Assembly (NCBI GenBank): GCA_039566865.1
Contig: CM076943.1
Coordinates: 18,882,501-18,946,500, forward strand
Origin: Aurelia coerulea
Lineage: Eukaryota; Cnidaria; Scyphozoa; Semaeostomeae; Ulmaridae
Reading direction: 5' to 3'
Length of the DNA stretch: 64,000 bases
The notes beneath the pieces were generated by a model that saw only the letters and a program-made list of their open reading frames with translations, did not search any database and was not told the origin of the DNA. Shown here piece by piece: positions 31,786-42,221 of the stretch. Both the position numbers and the translations under genes were made by a program. Every line of letters begins with the position of its first letter. Position 1 is the stretch's first letter.

Positions 31786-32953
31786 AATGAGTGGGTCTGG
31801 GGGCAAAGGCACCAGGCAAATTTTGAGAACATGCATTCTACTTTGGCATAGAATGCCTCTCCCAACATCGTTCAAAGCATTTCTTAGAAATCCAAAACAT
31901 TGCTCTATAAAACCTTGACAAAACCATTCTCTCCTGGCTTTTCAAGAATCTCAAAGACCACCGCTTGACAGATCTGCCTGACCCCCCCTGAGGTACAAAT
32001 TTTATTGCTTTTTTGTACGAATCTCAAGGACCATCTTTTTGAAAAGTGAGGGGTCCGTACCCCCCATCCCCCTCTTGGGTACGCCACTGTCACAGTGAGT
32101 AGCGACTCTTTATCCAAAGACATAGTTCTCATGCTTGAGCTTGTGGTGGTTGTACGCCGATCCTTCACCAAAATCCTCCAATGCACGCGCAGCTCCCTCG
32201 ACCCTCGACCTCATGAAACTGCATCAAAAATGAGGTCAATGGATTAGTGTGACCACTGCTCCGAGTGTGACTCAGACACCAATTCCAATTCGCATAAAAA
32301 ATATTGTGAGACACAAAGAGGAACGAAAATTCCTAAATGTTGACAAGTTTCATCAATCGACTTTCTTCTCAAAAACTTTACCTAATCTTCTACAGTGTTC
32401 CCTGATCCCTGATAGGAAACTGATTGTTCCCTTGTTCCCTCTACAGACTCTTGCTTGTTCCCTGTTCCCTCAATCATTTTTAGGCATGTTCCCCTGTTCC
32501 CCAAAACCCCTATACGACCCTCACTATTACATACAAAGCATTGACAGGTCTTGCACCCGGCTATCTTTCAAACCTTTTCAAGAAAAACTCTGCGCGTGAT
32601 ATCAGTATGAATTTGCGGAATGCCATTGCCGATGTCGTTGTTCCAAGGATCAAAACTTGCAATGGGCAGAAAGCGATATCTTTCCGGGGTGCAAAGACTT
32701 GGAATGAATTGCCTTTGGATGTCAAACAAGCACCCTCTCTTAGCATTTTTAAAAGTATGCTGAAGAGTAATTTGCCTCTCTCAGGCTAACTCCTTTGTTT
32801 TTCATTTATTTTTTTATTTAGATTGTAAATATAGGTAATTTGATAGTAATTTTTAGTAACATTGTAAAGTTTGGCACGGCCCCCTGTAAAGCAATCCTCT
32901 CGATTGACGGGGCCACCGTGTAAAAATAATGAAAAATGAAAATGAAAATGAAA

Positions 32954-33430
32954 TGAAACTGCAACATCAAATGAGAGTTTTAGACCCCATATATAATCAT
33001 GTTTTGCATTGACAACCAATTTATATTGATGGACTGCCATAGTCCAATCAGGCAAGAACTTCCTTGTAAGCTCTTTTTTTCTATTTATCAGGGGGAGCAG
33101 GGCAAGACAAGGCAGCAAAGTGAAGAGGAAGAGTCAAGATCAGCTTTGGGTGGCACCTCACTATGCAAATGGCTACAGGAAAACAGGTAAGGATTTGTTT
33201 TTCAGCATAAAAAATTTACATTAGAACTGAAGTTTCCTTTCCTCTGGACAGGCTGTCAACAGTTCTGTAATTTTGCTGGAAAGATACTACACAATAGCAC
33301 AAAATTTAGGAAACAATGTTTTTAACAAATTCTGCAATTTTGAAAACAAAATTGTATAACATTATAAATTGCATCAATGATGGCAAAGGAGACCTTGATA
33401 TTTTGCATCTGACAGAATTTTTATTGATTT
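32954..33430. other. Intron stretch without recognised feature
   Basis: Lies between the LINE tail and the SINE. A short plus frame (about 33088-33190) is rich in glutamine and glutamate. It might be a last piece of the Helitron or chance; I make no call. Confidence 0.4.
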
Positions 33431-33436
33431 TCGAGG

Positions 33437-33633
33437 ATGGAGTGAAGGTGAAGGTGAAGTTGCGTTTTTTAGCGCCAAGCGCTGGGATCGCAGAAATAGA
33501 GCAGACCAAATCGAGTCCGCGACCCCTGTCATGACGCTCAAGTGATGGGGTCCTACCGGGTATCGAGCCCACTCCACCTGACTGTTCTGGCTGTAAAGTC
33601 AGAGGATTACAACACTGCGCCACAACACCTTCA
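33437..33633 (-). mobile_element. tRNA-derived SINE, near full length
   Basis: On the minus strand the head reads GAAGGTGTTGTGGCGCAGTG. The pol III A box is TGGCGCAGTGTTG and the B box GGGCTCGATACCC, spaced as in tRNA-derived SINEs. The body is about 195 bp and ends in a short TTCACC repeat tail (33437-33462). No clear target duplication was found. A second, truncated copy starts at 35281. Confidence 0.8.
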
Positions 33634-33649
33634 AGTTGTCTTAAAATGC

Positions 33650-34685
33650 AAAGGATCTTGGTAGAAATATCCCTCATTTATTTTTTGAGTGTCAGCATAT
33701 GCTGATGTGCTGATCTATCAAACTTTCCAGATATATCTGAAACAGAATCTTTAACACCAAAAACTTATCTGTTTTATCTCTTGTTTCAGGAGTGAAAGAT
33801 AGTCTGTTAACAAGTGACATTCTGGTAAAGACTGGCATTGGAGCAATGTGACATTTTTGTGAACGCAAAAGGCAGCATTGTATGCTTCATTTGACCTTTA
33901 TTGGAACAAGGTGTTGCTGTTTGCAAATTTTAACAACTTAGAGCCACACATTGTGCATCTTACACTGTTTCCATCAAATGGAATTGTCAAACATTCAAAT
34001 GGAATCATTGAATGGAGTCATTGAACAATTTGTTATGATGATGCATGCAGCTGTTTGATTACTGTTGCTGATGTGATCAAAACATCTTATGTTACACATT
34101 ACTGACTCAAACATAAAACAGTTTAGTTGTTTTATTATCGTTGCTGATTCTGATTAATGCTGTTGGAAGCAAACCTTAAATCATCACTCAGAGCTATTGG
34201 AGCAATATGACTATTTCTCCTTAAAAAGTTTATATCAGTGTTGATCTTTGGTCAAATAACAGAGCCCATCATGTGAGGTACGACCCAGCACAGTATAAAG
34301 CCGTAAAGTCCAAAGGACATTTGGAAAGGAACTTGGAACATGAATAATATTCGACTCTGACTGAAAATTGCAATTTAATGCTTAAATTGAGATCAATATT
34401 TTATCAAGTAAGATCAATGTTGTAGTCATGCTAAGCTGTCTTGTAATTTGCAAAAAAATGTAATTTTTTAATTGTTTCAAACCAGTACCCTTTGCTTCTC
34501 AAAGCATTTGCACACAATTGTGGTGGAAAAACTCTCAGCTGCACTCACTTAACTTCATTAACAGCTAGTTATTATCATAGTTTATTGTATTCTAATGGTT
34601 GCTTATTTTCATTAGAGGACCCCTTGATAAACAGATTCTCCTGAAGGCCAACCTTAAAAGGATGGAATATGAAATGTTTGCATGC
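33650..34685. other. Intron stretch next to exon 1, no recognised gene
   Basis: AT-rich intronic DNA downstream of the exon 1 donor of the minus-strand gene. No exon-like frame and no inverted-end element recognised. Confidence 0.5.
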
Positions 34686-34689
34686 TTAC

Positions 34690-35060
34690 CGGCATTTGGT
34701 GTTCAGAAATGTTGGATTCAGCAAGTAATCTATATCAATTTTGTGACTTTTTGTAAAGGTTCCAATGACAACTCTTGATGCATCAAACGAGATCTTTACC
34801 TCTGTCAGCAAGGCATCAACAAAATCCTTGGCTCGATCCCATCCATCCTGGCCCATACTTGCAGAGCTGTCCATTAGGATAACTAGATCAGACTCACCAT
34901 GCTCCACCCCCTCTCCCCAGCAGTTCATGAACTGCCTGCTACGTTTATCAACAGCAGAGCTGTTTCTCAAAGGCCTCTTGTAATCATCACATGATCGCAC
35001 TGCTGATGCCAAATGGAAACAGACTAAAACGGCTGCAAAGAACAAGATGGCATTCCCCAT
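34690..35060 (-). CDS. Exon 1 of the vWA modular gene: signal peptide and vWA first half
   Basis: The exon runs from the ATG at 35060 to a GTAAGC donor below 34690 (123 codons plus two bases, phase 2). Residues 1-20 form a signal peptide (hydrophobic FFAAVLVCF, then ASA before VRSCDDY). RSCDDYKR and FMNCWG precede the domain, the first beta strand is DLVILMD, and the MIDAS motif is DSSAS at residues 64-68. The rest of the vWA domain comes from the exon at 17104-17507, whose phase fits exactly. The product is a secreted, metal-dependent vWA protein followed by EGF, GCC, sushi and HYR modules. The related exon at 38926-39296 has the same length and phase. Which of them is used, or whether both are alternative first exons, cannot be told from sequence. 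Confidence 0.9.
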
Positions 35061-35290
35061 TCTGACTTAAGAAATGTGCCATTTGCTAGAAACCGAAAGC
35101 TTTTTTTCAAATAATTGTAATGTTGACATTTGGAAAAAAGTGACACTACACAACTATATAAACACGAAACCAATTAAAAATAGTTTGCACAGGCATCCGT
35201 CTGGCTAAACATCTATGATCTTTCGGCAAAGCTGTACTTCCCGTTAACTAGATATTTGTTGGCTTGCTTTTCGAGTTTCTGAAGGTGTTG
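35061..35290 (-). promoter_or_regulatory. Upstream region of exon 1, duplicated at 39297-39500
   Basis: About 200 bp upstream of the ATG is clearly similar to the region upstream of 39296, so the promoter and 5' UTR were duplicated along with exon 1. A TTTATATAG sequence at 35154-35162, about 95 bp before the ATG, is a weak TATA candidate; the matching site in the other copy has mutated to TTTTTATGCGG. Transcription starts are not visible. Confidence 0.45.
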
Positions 35291-35340
35291 TGGCGCATTG
35301 GTGTAATCCTTTGACTTTGCAGCAAGAACAGTCAGGCGGA
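35281..35340 (+). mobile_element. Truncated head of the tRNA-derived SINE
   Basis: GAAGGTGTTGTGGCGCATTG begins the same SINE as 33437-33633, on the opposite strand. It covers the A-box half and stops before the B box, where the LINE end at about 35343 begins. Confidence 0.75.
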
Positions 35341-35521
35341 CAGGGTTCAGTTTAGTTCAGTTGAGTTTATATTTTAATTCAAAAATATTAACAATACATA
35401 CAAAAAACTAAACTACAAGGATATGAGACATGTTACAGAAAAATTAATACATTTGAATGGGAAATTAATACAATATACAAATACTAGGAACAAAATGAAT
35501 TGTATGCAGGGAATTACTTAA

Positions 35522-35973
35522 AGGACAAGTCCGGGGTTGGTATGATTGACGATAAAATACAAGATAATACTGCTATGAATGATATATAATACTTTTTCCC
35601 ACTATTTTTCGACTTCTCCTTGCGAAAATACGCATTCAATTAAGCAATTTGAGCGAAATGACGTCATATCGCGCAAACGAAAATGAGGCTTTGTGGTTGT
35701 TTTTCACCTCTTTATCGTTGCAAGCCCCTTTATCGTGTTCTCGTGCCATTTTCATTGCATGAGTACACGATAAAGAGGCTAGCAGCGATTAAGAGGCGAA
35801 AAAACAATTACACTGCCTCGTTTTTGTTTGTGCGATATGACGTCACTTCGCTCAAATTGCTACGTAATTTCACAAGGAGAAGGTGAAAAATAGTGGAAAA
35901 AAGTATCATACATCATTCATAGCAGTATTGTCTTGTATTTTATCATCAATCATACCAACCCCGGACTTGTCCT
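35522..35973. mobile_element. TTAA-flanked MITE (AGGACAAGTCCGGGG family)
   Basis: TTAA at 35518-35521 and 35974-35977. The inverted ends AGGACAAGTCCGGGGTTGGT extend about 90 bp inward (TATAAAATACAAGACAATACTGC-type, in parts). 452 bp, non-coding, inserted in the LINE 3' UTR. A piggyBac- or Kolobok-type origin is inferred from the TTAA. Confidence 0.85.
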
Positions 35974-36765
35974 TTAAAGGAGGAGCCCTTCAATAGATAA
36001 ACTAATCGAGGAGGGAGCCCCCCCCCCCTATCCTAAAAGGTTATTGAATGAGTTTGGTTGAATTTGAATAATCTGAGGAATTTAGCATATCATATGTAAA
36101 ATCGGGCAAGATATCAAAATAGCTCAGGACATTAGTTGACCTTGTTTAATAAGTAAATTTTCAATTTTTTTTGAAAGATATTTTTGATGGAGCATTTCTG
36201 AGTTCTGCAGGTAGTGTATTCTAGAGTTTGGCCCCAGTTTGGCACTAAGATAATGTAATGATTTTAGACCATATTGAAGACTGTTTTGTCGAGTCAAGTA
36301 TACATCACCTTGACTGGCCTGTCTAGTGGAATATTGATGAACAAATGAATTGAATGTCAAGAGTTTATGAAAGCATTCAGGTGATGTCTTGTTGACAGAG
36401 TCAAAAACAAAAGTTAAGAGTCTAAGTTCAAAAATATCAGAAAGTCTGAGAAGTTTCAGATCTTTGAAGATGGGGAAAGAGGGTGAAAAGCGAGGCTGAA
36501 ATGATATGGCTCTGACTGCTTTTTCTCTAACCTGAAAATATGTTCGATGTATGATGCATATGTTTGACCCCAGGCAATGAGACTATATTGTAAGAAAGAC
36601 AGAAACAAAGCATTGTACAAGCAGAGAGAAACATCCAATGGAAGTAGGTTTCGAATTTTCAAAAAGATTCCGCACGTTCTAGCCAATATTTTTAGACAGT
36701 TCACTGAGATGGTATTTCCAGCTCATATGATCATCTAACAGGAGACCCAAGAACTTGAACAAATT

Positions 36766-37581
36766 TTACTCTTTTGATACTTTTCCCCCTATTTTAATAA
36801 CAGCATCAGGAGGAACTTTTACAGATGAAGAAGGGACGATAATATAATTTGTCTTATCAATAATTAATGATAATTTATTAGCATCAAGCCATTTCTTTAC
36901 TGATCTCAGTTCTCTGTTTACTATTCTAATCAAATGAGACAAATCACTGGATTCACAGTGGATGTTTGTATCATCAGCAAAAAGATAAAACTTGAGTTTC
37001 TTGGAAGCATTAGGTAGGTCATTTATATAAATAAGGAAAAGTAATGGACCCAGTACAGAACCTTGTGGTACACCACAACTAACTGAAAGTAAGTTAGAAT
37101 TGCTTCCATTAACAGAAACATATTGATTTCTATCAGATAGATATGATCTAAACCATTCAAGAGCACATCTACGAACACCATAGTGTTCCAGTTTTGAAAG
37201 TAAAATTGCATGATTAACCTTATCAAAAGCCTTTTGTAAATTAATGAATATACCGCAACCAAATCTTTTATTATCAAGTGTATTTCTTGCAGCTTCTGTC
37301 AAGCTCACTAGGGCATGATCAATTGAGTGATTTTCTTGAAATCCAAATTGTAATGAATAAAGAACCTTATGTATTTCAAGGAATCTATACAGTCGTCTGT
37401 ACATTAACTTCTCGAATATCTCGCTAAAGACAGGCAGAAGAGAAACGGGCCTATAGTTCGATGGCAGCTCAGGATTACCTTTTTTAAACAGTGAAATCAC
37501 CTTGGCTATCTTAAGTTTATCTGGAAAAATACGAGACTGGAAAGACTGATTCACAAGAAGAGCAAGAAATTGTGGATCCAA
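36766..37581 (-). pseudogene. Non-LTR reverse transcriptase domain
   Basis: 271 codons with the ordered reverse transcriptase motifs: NYRPVSLLPVFSEIFEKL, FGFQENHSIDHAL, INLQKAFDKVNHAIL, GVPQGSVLGPLLFLIYINDL and the catalytic box as FADD (LYLFADDTNIH-type). Two changes from the usual consensus stand out: FINLQKAFD, where FIDLxKAFD is normal, replaces a catalytic aspartate of motif A, and FADD replaces YADD. The frame breaks at both ends. The motif A change suggests an inactive enzyme. Confidence 0.88.
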
Positions 37582-37929
37582 TGATTTTTAGTAATTTTAT
37601 AGGTATACTATAGGGACCTACAGTTCTGTTTGATAGATAATCAAGAGGAGATTTAGGAGTCAATAGGATTGTCTTAGTTATTTCATCAACAACATTAACA
37701 TAAAAATCATTAAAAATACTTGACATTTTAGAAGGGTCTGAGGTTACATTTCCATCTTTATCTTTTATCTTGTTAATTGCAGCAGAAGTGGAAGATTTAT
37801 GAGAAACTATTGTCTTAATACCTGACCATAATTTTTTCATATTTTGACTGTTTGTAGAAAAATAATTATGAAAATACTTTGCTTTACTTTCTTTTAATTC
37901 ATTGGACACACGATTTCTAAACTTCTAAT

Positions 37930-38580
37930 ACAACTTTAGATTATCATCAGTTTGCTTTTTCTTCAATTTCAGCAAAATTCTGGCTCAGATTCTCATCATT
38001 TTTAGTATATCTTACTGTTTATCCACGGTTTATCTTCGAGCTTCATTTCCTTTCTACTCCGCTTTTTAATCGGAGCATGTTTATGTGTCAAAGATAAGAT
38101 CTTTCAAAAATCTGCCAAATTTATTGTCTACATCCATTTCACTGTTTTCTAGATAATCAAATTAACATCTTAACAGCTTAACATTTCATTTTGAATACTG
38201 GCTGCTTCCTTATTATTCCACAGCCCGCTGAGCGTGTTACCTTTTTTTACTCACCCTGTATACGTATTGTAAATAAATTTTTATCGGAGGGTCCCCCCGG
38301 AACCTGCACTTCAGTCATATCTTTTTACCTCATGCTTCTCCGCTATTTCTCTTAGAAAGGGGTATAAATTCAAATCCTATCTGGGACATAGAATTCAAAT
38401 ATAGGGGTCACATTATGGTCAACTAGTCAGAGATTGCCAGAAATAAGGCATCAAATTTTTCAATAATCACCTATCATTAACAATTTGAGGGCAAAACAAA
38501 ACGGAAATAATAAATTTCGGCTATTTTTGAGAGCCCCCCCCCCCCCCTTCTCCGGCGTTCCTGACTGTAATGGTATTTAG
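37930..38580. other. Region between LINE and repeat, no gene recognised
   Basis: Degraded LINE-like text may extend to about 38150 (minus strand). Near 38290 and 38535 there are short G/C runs like those at MITE ends, but no matching inverted pair was identified. Confidence 0.4.
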
Positions 38581-38582
38581 TT

Positions 38583-38830
38583 CCTATTCAGTTGAAGTTC
38601 ATGATCATTTATTCATATTCCCTCATCTTATCTACTGACTAATATCAGAGTGTTCAGCATTAGTATTAAATTTGGAATGTATGCACAATTTCAAGGATGT
38701 CAGTGAATGTATGGAAAAGGGGGTGATATTTCCAAGAGAGTTGAAGAAAGGGGGTTAATTTGAAAGGTTCCGTCAAAGATAAGGGGTATGGGGTGGATTC
38801 TATGGACAAGCATGATGTTCACTAGATAAT
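38583..38830 (+). repeat. Dispersed repeat also found, split, at 59165-59222 and 60200-60362
   Basis: The run from CATCTTATCTACTGACTAAT to the GGTTCCGTCAAAGATAAGGG region is matched in the same orientation by two separated pieces near 59-60 kb. The separation there indicates an insertion of about 980 bp in that copy. Confidence 0.7.
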
Positions 38831-38925
38831 AGTAGTGCAGGTGCTGGGAGGGTCCCTTGGCAACGGCCTCGGCTGAAGGGCAACCTGCCTTAAAAGAATA
38901 AAATATAACATCTTAAGATGCTCAC

Positions 38926-39296
38926 CGGCATTTGGTATTCAGAAATGTCGGATTCAGCAAGTAGTTTATTTTAATGCTGTGACTTTGTCCAAAGGTTCCA
39001 ATTACCACTCTTGATGCATCGAAAGTGATCTTGATCTCTGTCAGCAAGGCATCGACAAAATCTTTCGCTCGATTCCATGCATCCAGGCCCATACTTGCAG
39101 AATTGTCCATCAGGATAATCAAATCAGACTTACCATGCTCCACCCCCTGACCCCAGCAGTTCATGAACGTCCTGCTCTGTTTGTCAACAGCAGAGCTGTT
39201 TTTTAAATGCCTCTTGTAGTTATCGCATGTTCGCACTGCTGATGCCAAGTGGAAACAGACTAAAACAGCTGTAAAGAACAAGATGGCATTCCCCAT
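38926..39296 (-). CDS. Second copy of exon 1 (signal peptide and vWA first half)
   Basis: Same length (371 bp), phase (2) and gene structure as 34690-35060, with a GTGAGC donor. About 85-90% of residues match by eye. The signal peptide is FFTAVLVCFHLASA, followed by VRTCDNYKR and FMNCWGQG; the MIDAS motif is DNSAS at residues 64-68. No second copy of exon 2 exists between the two first exons, so this exon can only make a full vWA domain by splicing over 34690-35060 to 17104-17507, or else is a leftover of a tandem gene duplication. The frame is intact, which argues for use or for a recent duplication. Confidence 0.85.
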
Positions 39297-39500
39297 TCTG
39301 AATTAAGAAATGTGCCACTTGCTAGAAACCGAAAGCTGTTTTTCAAGTGATTGTAATGTTGACTTTGGAAGTGTTTTTACACAACACAACCGCATAAAAA
39401 AATCAATTTAGGAGAGTTTGCACAGCCATCGGTCTGGCTAAACAACTACGATATTTGGCAAAGCTGTACTTTCCAAAGGTATTTATTGGCTTTCCTTTTG
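39297..39500 (-). repeat. Duplicated upstream flank of the second exon 1
   Basis: Clearly similar to 35061-35290, including the AAATGTGCCA and GAAACCGAAAGCT segments and the GTCTGGCTAAACA block. Similarity stops near 39500 and 35270, marking the approximate duplication end. Confidence 0.75.
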
Positions 39501-40300
39501 GGTAGCATAGTATCATTTGAAACTAAGTAGCAAACACAACAGACTCCGCTCAAAACCGGATAAACGGAAACGAGGCTGGTTAAATGATCATGATTCAGTA
39601 TCAATTGAATTTCATTTATTTCATATTGGCCCTAATCCATACGGGGGTGTTTTGCACCCCCACCCCCTCGAGGTTTTATTTGCTGCGTTTTTAAATGACA
39701 TCATTTTTGTCCCCCGAACCTGCCTGAATTTTAAGAATTATCCTTTAGCTATTAATTCTAATGGAAATATTTTTGAACAATACACTCGCTTGGCGGACTG
39801 TGAAATAAGAAGAAAAGTAAAAACCGGCATATGAGAACCACCCGCTTATAAGAACCTAAGGCCTAAAATGTTCTAATTTCACCCAATTACAGAAGAGCTT
39901 ATTCATTCTGAAATTCAAGGAAGGTTCTTATCTTAAAAAAAGTTAAATGTAAACAGCTGGTTGGTAACATGTGATAAAATGTTTCAAGAAGTTTAGCCAA
40001 ATACTTAAGTAGATACAAAGCATATGTAAAAAATTCCTTGTATGAATGGATTTGATACAGGTAAGGCTAGGTAGATAAAGTTGTTCTTTATAAACTTGTT
40101 TCATGATAGTGAGAACGTGAAAACCTTGCTTTCTTACATTTGGCCTAAATTTTCGAATATCTGTAATTTTCTTTTGATAAGAACCTATTTAAGAACCTTG
40201 CATCCTGTTTTCAAGAATAGTATCATATGCATAAGAACCTAAACAGGGTGATTTCAAAATGTAAGGTTCTTACATGCGGGTTTTTACTGTACGTGGCCGA
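39500..40300. other. Intergenic stretch, no gene recognised
   Basis: Contains C-rich text at 39650-39670 and several copies of an AAGAACCT-type word between 39850 and 40270, which look like parts of an unclassified repeat (TAAGAACC and its complement at both ends). No coding region. Confidence 0.45.
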
Positions 40301-40310
40301 TATTTAAAAG

Positions 40311-41031
40311 GGTTGGTCTCAGCAAGTTAAATCTCCATAAATTCAAGCATAATTTCAGAGATACCATAAACCCAATGTGCCCAACAAGCGATGGCATTGA
40401 AGAAACGGAGCACTTTTTGTTGCTCCGCCCTCCTTTTGATGTTCAACGACAAAATCTTCTCGCTGGAATTGTTGAATTATTACGACCATATGTACAAATC
40501 ATCAACCTTTCAAATCATTCTTTGACGCAGCTTTTATTGTATGGTGATGAAGACCTTTCTAATGAGTTGAACAGAAATGTACTCGAATTAACTTTACGCT
40601 TCATCCACGAAACTGGTCGGTTTGATTAAGATCTATTGAGAATTCCGCCATGCACTAAGCAATCGCAATCACCACGTCCCGTATCGTTAGTGTTTCTTTT
40701 CCTTGTAAATTCTGTTTCACATCAGATGGAGGCATTTTACTTACCTAAATCTACACCAAATGAGTTGCACTCGTTGCATCAACAAATTCATCGCAACACT
40801 GACCTGACATTTGGAGTGAAACTGAATCTAGTATAGTATCCTTTAATTTATAAATTGTTCGTAGTGTGATTGTATACGGTTTAACGTTTCGTGTTTTTAG
40901 ATATTGGCCATGGGGTAGTCATAGTCTTTCGCTCCCCATGGTATCGTACATGTAGTGTCGTATAGTAATTAGAATTAGGTATAGTAGAATGTAAAGCATC
41001 TTGTAAATTTAATCTTGAATAAAAAAAAAAA
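40311..41031 (+). mobile_element. LINE 3' end (family 1)
   Basis: Flanked by a 9-bp duplication ATTTAAAAG (40302-40310 and 41032-41040) with a poly(A) tail of 12-13. The C-terminal ORF part runs from about 40320 to the stop at 40629 (RDTINPMCPTSDGIEETEHF to HETGRFD); the second cysteine of the CxnHx4C motif is arginine here (LLLRPPF). The rest is the 3' UTR seen in 12901-14382. Confidence 0.88.
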
Positions 41032-41039
41032 ATTTAAAA

Positions 41040-42200
41040 GATGTTAATCTATCAGCCAAAGGCTAACTTAGATGAGAAAATTTTGTTCAGCAAAATCATC
41101 TATCACTCAGACCCATAAGGTACGAAAATGATGGTAAGCGGTTTGTAAGGGAAAGAGAGCTCTACATTTGGCGCTAGTCAACGTTTTACTTGATACATTT
41201 AGAAGAATTGTGCACAAAAGCGCTAGAAGCTCTAACGCCACTCAGTCGAACTTTTGGTATAAAAAATGCATAAAAATATCTCTCGATCTAGACTCTTTTT
41301 TAAAAAGTCTGAAAGGTTTATGCAAAGGGGTTAGCAATCGTGGACAAAGGAAATTCCCTCAACCAGTAATTCACAACAACAACAAAGCCGCAAAAAATTG
41401 CCTCGCAACTAGTAGGGCAAACTGTCGCCTTGTGCAAGAGAAAAGAGAAACATGGCTTTGAAGAAAAGCGATGAGTTCTTAATGAAAGGAGAAGGACAAA
41501 TCTAAAAACCTGCTTCGCGCATTTTGATTATTCAATTCGGGAGCAGAGAGTAACTGTTTCATACAAGTCCTAAGTATGCAAGAATCCCAGAATAGACGAT
41601 TATGGAAAAGATGGCGTCAGGTCGCATTGGCCAAGATGAATTGCATTTGGTGTTCGCATTTCAAAAGAATCACTGTTGACTCTATAACAGAATGCAATGC
41701 ATCTTGGTCAAATCCCCCCGACGCCATCTTCTCCGTAATCGCTTTGAATTGCGGTGTCAATCAAAAGGAACTTATTCTATTGTGTCTCAAACTGAAGTAT
41801 CAATAACAGAGATCGGCTGAGTAAATAACCAGCTCTAGCCGCAGGAGAATGACGTCATACCATAAACACACCATGGCCACTCCATTACCTTTTTCCATGG
41901 CAACTGCAGAAAAAATTTTGCAATCTTAGCATTGAACCTTAGATGCGCTAGATGTGTAGCACCTTGGTCTAAGTTTCATGGTGACATTGTTAAATTGGCA
42001 GCAATAATTCTCCTTGCTCTTAATGGTTTCCGATCATCGGCAGGGTTCTCATCGAATATGACCACCGGGAACAACAGACGTTCTTAGATGAAATCCTTAT
42101 AGCTAGAACTGCTAAAGACACGTAATTGGAACGCAATGTATCTTTGTAAAAAGTTCCTAGCTGCAATCTTTAGCGTAATCATCTATTTGTGCTTGACCAG
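41040..42200. other. Intergenic repeats without gene
   Basis: 41037-41170 is similar to 48985-49150. 41190-41320 resembles the CAATAGACCTTT MITEs (CTCTAACGCCACTCAGTCG). Short frames at 41168-41461 and 41576-41806 show no family features. Confidence 0.45.
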
Positions 42201-42221
42201 GATTAATTGCTAACCATAAAA

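Larger units (their letters stand above)
29980..32522. mobile_element. Element A, long copy (2.5 kb), 6-bp target duplication
   Basis: The same inverted ends as 25709-26823 (GAGGGTCGTATAGGGG) lie at both termini, flanked by ACTATT at 29974-29979 and 32523-32528. Excising it restores a continuous LINE frame. Subterminal motifs of TGTTCCC/GGGAACA type are frequent at both ends. The interior holds a 75-bp direct duplication (30310-30462), a G/C hairpin segment (about 30475-30530), a LINE (31009-31785) and the segment shared with the short copy. No transposase is recognised, so the superfamily is open; Polinton- and Dada-type elements make 6-bp duplications, but nothing else here links it to them. 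Confidence 0.85.
29388..32945 (+). mobile_element. 5'-truncated LINE (family 3), split by element A
   Basis: Starts at the catalytic motif (YADDTSISHS) and continues through SLNVVKTQAMVVGS and VKYLGVQLDDS to 29979. It then resumes at 32523 with YKALTGLAPGYLS and FRGAKTWNELPLDVKQAP and ends near 32789. The 3' UTR ends in an AATGAAA repeat tail (32927-32953). The break is explained by the element at 29980-32522, with 6-bp duplication ACTATT. The C-terminal WNELP-type segment differs from LINE family 1. Confidence 0.88.
35343..37930 (-). mobile_element. LINE (family 4) with reverse transcriptase, split by a TTAA MITE
   Basis: On the minus strand: a linker region (37517-37909; KIKDKDGNVTSDPSKMSSIF), the reverse transcriptase (36766-37581), and a C-terminal region (36124-36704; HQYSTRQASQGDVYL). 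Frames shift between the three pieces. The 3' UTR is interrupted by a TTAA-flanked MITE at 35522-35973 and ends near 35343. The endonuclease is missing. A more decayed relative lies at 57260-58400. Confidence 0.85.

Noticed and set aside
26045..32186. Two nearly identical 93-codon frames (26045-26326 plus, 31905-32186 minus)
   Set aside because: They lie in the segment shared by the two copies of element A, across a hAT-like MITE end; conservation reflects recent element copying and not coding.
29980..32522. Assignment of element A to Polinton/Maverick because of 6-bp duplications
   Set aside because: None of the characteristic genes are present and the ends do not begin as in that group; left unassigned.
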